A stretch of 64,000 bases of DNA from Arthrobacter sp. Bi26. GTDB lineage: Bacteria > Actinomycetota > Actinomycetes > Actinomycetales > Micrococcaceae. Shown one piece after another: positions 43,230 to 53,800 of the stretch. A program made the position numbers and the translations under genes. The notes under the pieces were generated by a model. The model worked only from the letters and a program-made list of their open reading frames with translations. It had not been told where the DNA came from and did no database searches. The stretch spans positions 1 to 64,000 of the forward strand of contig NZ_CAKKMF010000004.1 in NCBI RefSeq assembly GCF_918697925.1. The letters run 5' to 3'. Each line of letters starts with the position of its first letter. The first letter of the stretch is position 1.

Positions 43230-44159
43230 CTAACTAGCAACCACCTGGGACACAGCAATCGATAGGGAAACAACTGCACCGATCAACCAGGCGCTCAGTA
43301 CTAGGGCGTATACGACAAACAACCCGAAATCATGCTCGATGGGCCAAAGGCTCCTGCTTCTGCGCATGTAGGGGCCCCGTTCGACCCCGAAGAGTGCTTC
43401 GAGGGACCGGGCCCGGCTGATGAGATCGTCGTAGAGCTGAGAGTTGCGCACATCGTAGATCCGAATGCCCAGAGTGACGCCAAAGCCGAAGACTGAGGCC
43501 AGGAAGACGAGGAGAGGGGATGCGTCCCGGACTGGTTGCGTCAGGAGAACGGTGAGGGCCAGGCCACTCACTGTTGGGACGATTGTCAGGAGTCTGAAAC
43601 GGACATCTGTTAGTACTCGGATCTGGCTTCCGAGCTCGGAATAGACGGCAGCGGGCATGTCTCCAAGGGCCGAACCTAGAGCCGCCGCGGCTTCTGTCGT
43701 AAACACATTCTTCCCGCTGGGCAGGGCCAGGCGCTCTTCACCGAGCTTGAGACGTAGGATAGTAGATTGCCGGCCCGGCGAATCCGTTGACGGATTATTT
43801 TCGTGTTTTATGAATGGCTCCACCACACGTGAGTGACCTTTGGCAAGCAGGAACCACTTGGTGCTATACGCAGGGGCACCCCCCTCCTTGTCTGAATCCT
43901 GGAGAGACTGCTTCCATGAACCATGTGCAGGATTCTGATGTGGCAGGATTTTTACGTCGACATGACTTTCAAGCTTCGGGAGGTCAAACGATGTGGGTTG
44001 TGTCCTGCCATCGGTGACTATTTGGACGCACCACGATTGAAGCAAAGGATGGTCTTCGGCCCCCAATAATGCTATTTCCCCCTTGTCGGGAACCCCGATT
44101 ATACGCCGCACATGGTAAATGAAGGGGAAAATGAGGCGGATCATGTGAAATGGGGTCAT
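43230..44159 (-). CDS. membrane protein with C-terminal four-helix-like region
   Basis: The 309-aa product starts MTPFHMIRLIFPFIYHVRRI. The first 150 residues form a soluble domain. A C-terminal membrane part follows: RLLTIVPTVSGLALTVLL, PLLVFLASVFGFGVTLGI, an amphipathic RARSLEALFG loop, and DFGLFVVYALVLSAWLIGAVVSLSIAV. The layout (soluble sensor plus a helical bundle with a DLISRARSLE loop) resembles SLATT-type or similar effector membrane proteins, but I cannot place it in a family. It lies between an IS fragment and a noncoding stretch. Confidence 0.6.
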   Translation of the reverse strand: MTPFHMIRLIFPFIYHVRRIIGVPDKGEIALLGAEDHPLLQSWCVQIVTDGRTQPTSFDLPKLESHVDVKILPHQNPAHGSWKQSLQDSDKEGGAPAYSTKWFLLAKGHSRVVEPFIKHENNPSTDSPGRQSTILRLKLGEERLALPSGKNVFTTEAAAALGSALGDMPAAVYSELGSQIRVLTDVRFRLLTIVPTVSGLALTVLLTQPVRDASPLLVFLASVFGFGVTLGIRIYDVRNSQLYDDLISRARSLEALFGVERGPYMRRSRSLWPIEHDFGLFVVYALVLSAWLIGAVVSLSIAVSQVVAS

Positions 44160-44854
44160 AGGATCAGCCGCTCCTCGCGCGTCTGGAAAAGCAATACAAC
44201 AAATCTAGGCCGTCCCGGTCCAAAATTAGTTGAACTTGTCGCGGCTAGCGGTTCGGCGCTCAAGCGGCCGCGGCGTTGACCAAGGGGAGGTGCGTGAGCA
44301 GCTCGCAGGCGTGTCAACAGCCTGGCCGTCGGGCGACATGACGATCGACCCAGGTGCGCACCGACCTTTCGCTGACCGCCTCCACTTCGAATGACAGCTG
44401 TCGACGGCAGCAGCACCATACATGGTAATTCCTGAGGCGACAAGACCTGTTGGAATGCCCGGCATGGACTCCGTCGCAGGTTGAGTCTCAGCTGACCATG
44501 GCACCTGGACGGGGAAAAGGTTCTTCCCGACGATCCCCTTCTGATCATTCTGGAACGTATCCGCAACGGGGGCTCATCACCATTAGCGAAAAACAAGGCC
44601 GGCGTCGAACCTGTAATTCCGAATACTACGCGCGGATCCTCCATCTCGGCCTTTCTAGCCTCTTCAACAGCGGCGTCACAGCGGTGTCTGGTCCATTGAT
44701 TGCCCGTCTCCACACCTTGTCGGGAACCGGCTCCGTGATTCCAGTCCGAGCCGCAGGGTCGCGGTCTCTCGTGTTTCCACAAAATCTCCCTCCGTCATGA
44801 AGTGACAGTACGGAAAGCGTATCGGCGAGGATGGCCTCGATCAGGGCATCACAG
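44160..44854. other. no confident gene
   Basis: No credible frame, RNA gene or repeat is visible. It separates the membrane protein gene from the 3' end of the toxin operon and may contain its terminator, though I see no strong hairpin. Confidence 0.4.
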
Positions 44855-47800
44855 TCATGGGGTAGCCAGCCGGTAGCCCACGCGCAGGACAACGTCCCCC
44901 AGCGCCTCGGCGGAGAGGGCATTAGCGGCACCCGACCCGGCAAGTGCGCCCGGCGTGACGATCTTGACCAGGTACCTCCCAATGATGCCCGACGGGAGGC
45001 CCGCTGTGGCCGGTGGCCGGCGGAGCACCGACCCGCAGTCGAACTCGCGAAGACCCCCGGGAAGGTCGCCGCCCGGCCCCGTCGGCGCCGTCACCGTCAC
45101 GAACGATGCCGTCGCCGGTGGGACCGGCCGCCGCGCCAACGCGATCGACGCGCCGTTCAGGTCGTCCAGCGGCGACAGGATCGAGATTGACGCCGCCCGC
45201 GCCTCGAGCTCGCGCCCTGCTAGGAACAGTGAAAAATAGCGTTCATCGAGCGTGAACGTGACTTCAGTGCCCGGCGGGCTCGTCAACAGCCGGTGGAAGA
45301 CATCCGGCAGCTCGTCGCGCAGGCTGAGCCGGCGTACCAGCGGCGGCTCGCCCTCGAAGTCGTCCCGCAGTAGCGTCACGAGCCCGGCCGCGGCGTCCCA
45401 GCGTCGTTCGAGCTCGGGGTGGTGGTCCGCGGTGTAGTCGAGGTGGACGACGACGTCGGTGATCGTCGTGTAGTCGAACACCCGTAGCGTCTTCGGCAGT
45501 GAGAGCGACCAGTCGCTGATCGCGCCGGCGCCCTCGAATGGTAGGTACCGATCGTCGCGGAAGCCGAACTCGAAGACCCCGCCGTCGCGCTGCGCCCGGC
45601 TGGTCGCGATCGAGACTGTGTGCCCGAGCGGGACAACGGTGGGCGGGTCCAGCGGGTCGACCTGGTTCCCCGGCGCGGCGAGCCTGATCGTGCTCCCGGC
45701 GAGGCGCAGCGTGGCGCCGACATTCGTATACGGTCCGGTGATGCATGGCATCGTCAGGCGGACGCCCTTGAGCCGGCGCCGATAGTGCCCGGGGTAGGAG
45801 AGATCGAAGAACCACTCCGGGATCGAGAACGTGCACGCGCCGGTGAGGCGGAGTTCCGCCAGCCGGTCCGGCGCGAGCTGCGCGAGGGAGAAGCTCTGCT
45901 CGATCTCCAGCTTGCGCGTGTTGCGCTCGACGTACTGCCGCTCGAGCCGCTGCAGGTCCGAGAGCAGCTTCTCCCCGGCGAGCAGACCCGCGTTCTGCCC
46001 GTCCCAGTAGCCGCCGGCGAGCAGGTCATTGTCGTCCGTCGGGCCGTCGTCCTGCCGCTCGGCCCTGTAGGCTTGCTCCGCGAGCTGGGCCAGTCGCAGC
46101 GCCGTGTCGAAGGCGACCTTGTGCAGCCGCCGCAGGTCCTTCACCAGCAAGCGGTACCGCTCGATGCTGCTGAAACGCTCGCGGAAGAACTCGAACATCA
46201 CCTCCGCCTGTTCGACTGTCCGCTCGTGCACCTCGAGGGTGCGGACGGCGATGTCGCGCCGGATCTCGGCGGCGGTGATGCTCTGGTCGAGCTGAGCGAG
46301 CTCGCGGCGCGCTGTCTCTTCCTGGTGCTTCCACTCCTCGTCCCGCCGCCGCACGGATGCCTCGACGCCGGCCATCATGCCACCGGTGTCGAGGAACGCC
46401 GCGTGCCCGCCGAGCCCTTCGCCGACCGCGCGGCCAGCGGCGCCGAGCTGGCTGCCGCCGAACTTCATCGCCGTCGGCGCGCCGAAGTCCGGGATGATCG
46501 TGAGGATCGACGCCACCGCCTGCGCCATGCTCGCCGCCGTCCGGAACTGCGCGGCCTCGCGCTGCAGGTCCTGCTGCTTGCGCTCCTGTGGCAGAGTGCC
46601 TGCCTCGCGCAATGCGATGAAGTGTTGGCGGCGGTACTCGGCGCCCTCCCGCTGCAGGCGCAGCGACTCGAGCGTGTCCTCCGAGGCGTCGATCTCGAGT
46701 TGGGCGAGCCGGCGCCGCAACGCCAGCAAGTTCTGCTCGTGGACGGCGCGCAGGTTCTCGAGCTCCTGTGCGTCGCCCTTCTCGAGCGCGGCGAGGAGCT
46801 GCCCGCCGAAGCTCTGCACCGTTGCCAGGTGCTCCCTCGCCTTATCGACGAGGTAGCTGAAGCGGTACGCTGGCAGCCGGCCCCCGGGCAGACCTAGAAC
46901 GTCGTCGATCGTGAGGCCCGCCGCCGTCATCCGCACGAGCAGGCGGGGGTCGAGCGCGGGCGCGAACAGCTCCAGCCGCCGCCGTGCGCCGGAGATGTCC
47001 ATGCAGTTGCGGATCCTGTCGAGGCGACCCTCGACGCGGTCCCAGTAGTCGAGCAACTCATGGTTCGGCGGGATGCAGAAGACGGACTCTTTGGGTGGCA
47101 CGACCTCGACAGGTTGGAAGGGGAAGCGGTCGCGCGGGGCGAGCGGCCGCACGACGTCTTTGAGGTCGTACGTGACCTCGAGCGGCTCCAGACCGTAGAG
47201 GCCGAGCAGCTCGTCGAACGGCTCGAGCGGGTCGCCGAAGCGGGTGCCGACCGAGCCAGGGCCGTAGCCGCGCACGTAGTCGGTGTACCCGCCGCCAGGA
47301 GGGATGATCGTGCCGGAGCCCGTCCCCGTCCCGATCCCTGTTCCCGCCTCGATGCCGGTGACGGTGAGACTGCCGGGGGGCGCGCCCCCGTCGATGCCGC
47401 CCGCGATCGTGGTGAGCGGCGTTCCGGCGGTCGAGGTCCACACTGTGGCGCTCGTCGCGAGCTGCGCGTGCGCGACGGGCGTCTGTGCGACGCCGGGCTC
47501 GTCGAAGGTGCCCGGCACCGGCTGCCCCCGCTCTGCGGGCGCGTCGGTCTCCGCCTCGGCGACGAGAACCGTCCGGGCCGGGATGACGTAAGTGTTGGGC
47601 GGCGCGGCGGCCGCCACCAGCGTCGGCGCGGCGGGCGTCTCGAGCTCGACGAGGAAGTCGCTGACGTCGCTCAGGCCCGGGCGGATCTCCCGGTAGGTCC
47701 GCGTCTTGCCGCCGGTGCCGCACGACCCGAGCCTCTCCGGCCGCGGGCCGAGGATGTCGCGGGCCATGACGTAGAGCATCGTGGCCTCGTTTACCGACTC

Positions 47801-50800
47801 CATCGTGAACTGCGCAAATAGGCTGTCGCCCCAGTCGAGCAGGTTGTCGACATACTTCATGACGATCGACTTCGCGTACGCGCTCAGGCGGGTACGGGCG
47901 ATCGCGTGCGGGCTGAACGGGTTGGCCCGGTAGGCGTCGAGCGTCGCGCTGTCGACCAGGAGGTCCCGCAGCGTCGTTGTTCGGTCGTCGGGCGTGGCGA
48001 GTTCGCGGTTGCGCCACACCTCGCCGTCCGCCGCGGTGGGGTCGAAGATCGTGTGGTACCAGCGCTGGGCGCCCGCAAAATCCTGGTCGGTGTTGAGCTG
48101 GTCGGCGACGAGGAACGGGATGTGGAGGAACGTCTCCCGGTAGTAGCCGAGCCAGGGGTGCTCCGGGTGGAACGGGCTCTGCCGCAGCGGGTCGCTCTGG
48201 CCCGCGACCGGGCTGATCCGCGAGCGTGTCTCGTTCAGGGTGCGCTGGAAGTCCGCGGCGAGCAGCCCGGTCGGGCCGCCGCTCCAGAACCGGCGGGCGA
48301 GCGAGCGGGTTAGCGACGTGCCCAGGCGCAGGCCAGCGTGGTCGGTGCCGACCGGGCGGAGCCAGACGGAGTCGCCGGCATCCTGGACGATGATCGAGTT
48401 TGGCTGCCCCATCACGACCTGGACGTCCGCCGTCACCGGTGCGACCCCGACATCGACGCCCGTCGTGAAGCGCGACTCGAGGACGTGGGCTGCGAGCACG
48501 GTCGACTGACCCGGGAACACATGACCGGGGAGGTGCGGCAGCCGGCGGATCCGGCCCTCCTCGAAGTTCAGCGGATGGCCGAACTGCCAGTAGGGCAGTT
48601 CCGCGATGAGTGGCGCACGTAGGACGCCCGACACCGCGTCGAGGTCGACCGGCTCGAAGGGGGTCGCGGTCGGGAGACGGTTCCCGCCGGGCACCATGGT
48701 GATGCGGATTAGTCCCGGCCGCGGCTCCCAAGGCGGGAGGCCCGGGCGCCCCGGGCTATGGAAGTCGGGGTAGACGCGGTCCCACACCCAGCCGTCAGGG
48801 TGGTAGCTGTCCAGGGACTCCTTGTGGTCGCGGAGGCTGCGGTCCCAGCGGACGTGGACGACTTCGGCCTTCTTCGCCGCCTCCAGCTCGGCGATTCGCG
48901 TGTCGAGGTTCCGGAGCTGGGTCTCGGCGTTCGCAAGGTCGTCCTGGGCTCTGCGCAGGTGCTCACGGGCCGCGTTCTCCAGATTCACCGCGTTCTGGTA
49001 GGTCCCCTTGGCGACCGCCTTGACGATCCACCACGCCTGCGTCGGTGGCACCCCCAGCGCGATGAGCCCGGCCATCTGCAGGCCCTGGGCAACCGTGAGC
49101 GGGGCGTTGAGGTCAGCCTCCGCCGCCTCGCGCGCGGCCTGCAGCGGCGGGATCGCGTCCCGCGCCTGGTTCCGCTGCGTCGTCTTGGTCCGCACCTTCT
49201 CGCCGAGCGCGGGTCGCACGACGTTCTTGAGCCGGGCGATCTCGGTTTCGAGCTGCAGGACGACGGTCAGGTCGAGCGGGTCCTCGACGATGCGCGCGTC
49301 CGCGAGCCCACCCGCCTCCTGGAAGCGGAGGAGTTGCGGTGCCGCCCATCTGCCGTCAAGGCGCAGGGTGGAGTACCGCACCCGGACGCTGTGCCGGTAG
49401 CCGGCGAACTTCGAGCTGCCGCCGATGAAGGCGTTGATCGGGCGCGTTGCGTTCTCGATCCAGAACAGGTAGATGCGGCCCTCGTGCACGAAGGGTGACA
49501 CCTTGCGGACTGGGATCGACAAATCGACCCGGTGCCACGGCGAATACCGGAGCGTCGGGCTGCTTCCCGATGACGCGGCAGTCCCACCCGACTCGTCGAT
49601 CGCGCGGTAGTAGTAGACGGGTGCATCGTCCTGCGTGACGCCGAACAGGTGCAGCGTCCGCCCGGCGACGTCGCGGTAGGCGCCGGCGATCTGGAGCTGT
49701 GCGAGCCCGTCGAACCCGGTGAGGTAGGCGCTATACGCGTCGCTTACATTCTGCGGCGACAGGTCCTGCGCGAGCAGCGCGTCTTCGAACTCGGAGAACA
49801 GCGGCGTCTTGTCGTCGCGCAGTTCGGGCTCGATGTACCTCTCGGGGTACAGGAAGACGTTCCGGTTGGCCTCCCAGACCCGGTACTGCCGCCGCCACCG
49901 CCACTCGTCGCGCCGGGCGCCGCTGGTGAAGCGCGCAAAGACGCCGCGCGGTGGCGTGGCCGACGGGTCCCAGTCATCGCTGCGCTCGAGGTTCATGAGC
50001 ACGCGGTGCACGTACAGCTGCACACTCGACGTCGCGGAGACCACGCGTGACGTGCGTGCGCAGCCCTCCACCAGGACGTCGACGAGGAAGTACTCGGAAA
50101 GCCGGTCGGGCCCTGAGAACGGTGTCGGCCACCGGGTCGTGAGGTAGTCGACTAGTCCGTCGCGGCGGCGCCCGCGGAACACGTCCTCGTACGGCTCCAG
50201 CTTCTCAGCGAGGGTCTTCGGGTCGGAGTACCGGGCGCGGAAGGCGCCGAGAACGTCATCGGCCGCCCGAGAGAGCTGGACGAACGTCGTCGATGGATCG
50301 GACTCGTCGATCATGCGCCCGAGTGCCTCGCCGCTTACCCCGAGCCGGTCGGCTAGGGTGACGTTCTCGTCGAACAGCAAGAGGTCGTCGAAGGGACGGC
50401 CGGAGCGCGTCAGGCGCGGCGCCAGCGCGCCAATGCGCGCCTCGTCGGTGCCGAGGGCGCGCGCGAGCTGGGCGTCGGTCGCCGTGGCACCGGCGGTGAC
50501 GACAGCGCGAACGGCAGCGACATCGGGCTCGGGCCCGGCCGTGGTGAAGCCGGCATCCCCGCGTGTGACGAGCTCGCGGTAGGCGACGACGCGGCGGACC
50601 GAGGCTAGTGTGACCCTCTCGCCGGCAACGGGTGCGGGGCCGAAGAACGCGGCGCGCTCCTGGCGAAGGAACGCAAGGCCGTCGTCGTCGAAGGCTGGGC
50701 GCAGGAGCAGCCGGTGGAAGCGGACGACGCCAGCCGCGAGCGAGGTTGCGGTGGCGACGTCAGCCGCGGCCGTGCCGCCGTCCAGCACCCGCACGATTGC

Positions 50801-53800
50801 GGCCCGGTCGGCAGCAGGCGGCGTGGCGAGGCACGCGCGCAGCAGCGCGATCTCCTGCGGGGAGCGCTCGAGCTGGGGACCCATGGCAAGGTCGAACAGC
50901 ACCAGCGGGTCGGGCCCCGACAGGATCGTCGCACGCATCGCGGCGTCGGTTGCAGCCGCGGCGGCGGCCGGCAGTTCGGCCACCAGCTCCGCCGGGTCGG
51001 GGACGCCGGCGGGGCGTGCGCCGCCGGTGAGGTAGGCAAGGTCGCTTATGGTGACACCGGCGCGCCGCTGCCAGGCGACGGTGTCGACCATCGCGCGCAC
51101 GTCATCCGCATCGCGCAGGCTGAGCAGCGGCGCCGTCCCGGAGCCGCGGGACACCACCCGGAGCAGGGTGACGAGGTCGGCGACGGACAGGTGCAGGACG
51201 GCACGCAGGCGCGCGTGCCGGTAGAGCGCCGCGAGCGACGCGCGTGCCAGCGAGATGCTGGCGTCCGCGGCCGCCGTGCCCGGCCGGTAGTCGAGGTCCG
51301 AGTCTGTGCTGATGCCGTCGACGAGGTCGAGGAACTCCTGGTCCTCGAGCTGCAGGCCGGCGAGCAGACGCGACAAGGTGTTGTCGTCGGGGGAGGCGAC
51401 GCCGGGAGTGCCGACCCGGCTCCAGGCCGCGTGCGTGAACCGGCCTGTCGTCATCTCGCTCCAGACCCCGTCCCGGTCGGCGAAGCCCGGGGCGTTGAAC
51501 AGGCGGTCGAACAGGGGCTGGGGCGCGCGCAGGGCCCGGGTGGGGAACGCGTCGACGACGGCGAGGATCTGCTCGAGCGGGATCGTCAACTCGGCCTCGA
51601 GTTCGAGCAGGCCGGTGATGCGCTCGAGCGTCCCGGGCGCGGCGGCGGAGTCGGCCACGATGTCCGGCCGGCCGGCCGTTGTCGCGAGGCGGCCGAGCAC
51701 GTGGTCGAGCTCGGCCACGGTCCAGGGCAGCGTCCGCCACAGGCGCACGAAGCGGTGCAGCCGGTCGAGCCGCCGGAGGGTGAGGTTGGTGACGACCTCG
51801 GTGTTGTTCTGGACGTCGTTCGGGTAGCGCTTGCCGACGGTGATGGCCACGGCGCCGGTCGACGTCCCGTCCTGCCCGACGAAGTCGCTCGTCAGCGCGG
51901 CCGCCAGCACGGCGTGGTCGAGGCCGGTAGCCCGGACCAACGGCTGCGTCTCGACGGCCCCGAGCACGGTCCCCGGGTCGGTGACGGTGGTCTGGATCCC
52001 GAACAGGCGGCTCAGGTACGCGGGGTCGGTGCGCGCGGTGGTGACCAACCCGTAGGCGCGCGGCGACAGACGCAGCCGGGCGCGTGCCCGGACGGTCCAC
52101 GGCGCGCGCATCACCCGTGCGATTTCGTGCCGCGACAGGGAAAAGTGACCCAGCAGTGTGTCGAGGCGCTCGATCGGCAGCGTGACCGGCTGGCGAAAAG
52201 ACGCCTCCTGATCCGCCAGGTGCGCATCGACCGAGGTTCCGGTGGGGAGCGGCGCGACGTCGCGGATGTACCGTTCGAGGAGCTCGTTCACGATGTCAAG
52301 CGTCGGGATGGTCTCCTTGGTGTTCGCGCAGGACAGCGGGAGGTCCCAGAGGTCCGGGCGCCGCCGCTCGAGGTGCAGCGGGTGCGTGGGCTGAGCGGCG
52401 AAGCTGTCGGCCAGGACGTGTTTCTCGACGTAGTGCATAAGGTCGACGAAGTAGGCGGCCGGGCTGAGCGCCGACTGGCAGTCGTCGCAGTCGCACCACG
52501 GCTGGTCGGTGAGCAGGTCGGTGAAGCCGGAGAGCTGGTGGAAGTACTGCTCGTGCGTGGGGATGACGCGGACCGGCGTGGTCAACCGGTCGCGAGCCGC
52601 GCCGTAGATGCCGAACCAAGCCAGGGCGGCGCTGTTCGCGAGCGGGGCGGCGGTGGCCTGGATCCGACGCAGCTCACCGGCCGCCAGCCCGGTCCGCGCG
52701 GCGAGCTCTTTCACCGAGGAGCGCGCGATCGCCGACGCGGAGGTGATCCCTGCGACCATGAGCTCTTGCGCCACGATGGCGTTCCCCGCGACGGCCGTCA
52801 TCCGCCGATGTGCCCGCAGGTCGGCGATGATCTGGACGCGCGGACCGGGCTCGAGGTCGCCGAAGTCGATCGCGGTGAGTGCGGGGTTGTCGGGTAAGTA
52901 GTCGAGCTCCGCGAACGGGATCCCGGGGTTGCGGGCGAGGACGCCGGCCACCCAGCCGACCCGCGACGCGACGACGGCCGCGACGTCCGGGCCGCCGTTG
53001 GTGACGACGTCGTGCAGGTCGAGGCCCGGGTGCGTCTTCACGATCATGCGCACCGCCGTGTGGGCGGCGCGCAGCGCCTCGCGGCCGCGGCCACGCACCT
53101 CGAGGTCGTCGAAGTCGCGGTCGAGGGCGTCGGGGTTCGCGCGCAGCAGCGTGCGGAACCTCTCGAGGTGGCCGTCGAGGTTGTCGGGCACGCGCCCTGC
53201 TCGGTGTCGGAACGCGTCCTCGGGGAAGGCGCTGGTTGCGGCGACGGCGCGTGTTCGCGCGTGGGCCTGGAGCGTTGTCCCCTCGGGGACCGGCGCGCCC
53301 GCGGCCTCCATGGCGCGCGCCCAGTCGACCGGATCGAGGGCGGCGAGATCGCGCGCCGCGCGGAACCGGCCGCCGGGGACCGCCGCGACGTCGGCGTCCA
53401 GCACGGCGGCGACGATGGCCGGCGCGCCGCCGACGAGGCGATGCACGGAGGCCGCCAGGCCGACACGGGCGGCGTCCTCCGGCGCGAGGTCGCCGGCGTC
53501 GACGAGCTCGCCGAGGACCCGATCGGAGACCGCGTCGACGGCGTCGACGCGGCCCGCCAGCGTGCCCGCGGCCGCCGACGGCACCCGGGCGGCCTCGAGC
53601 AGGCCGATGAGGCCAGCGAGGTCGTCGTTGGAAATGCGGGCCAGGATGGCGTCCACCTCGCCGCGGAGAGACCGCGGGACGAGGTTGCGGTCGAGGGCCT
53701 CGACGAGGGCCGAGCGCAGCGTGTCGATGCGCACCCCGCGCAGGGCATCCCAGGTCTCGGGCTGCCCGGTGCGCCGCCACCCGTGGAACGCCGCTGTCGG

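Noticed and set aside
50714..52897. A 727-codon plus-strand open frame opposite the TcA gene
   Set aside because: It lies antisense to TcA in very GC-rich DNA, where long antisense frames arise by chance. It has low-complexity Arg/Gly/Val-rich content, no domain and no credible start region.
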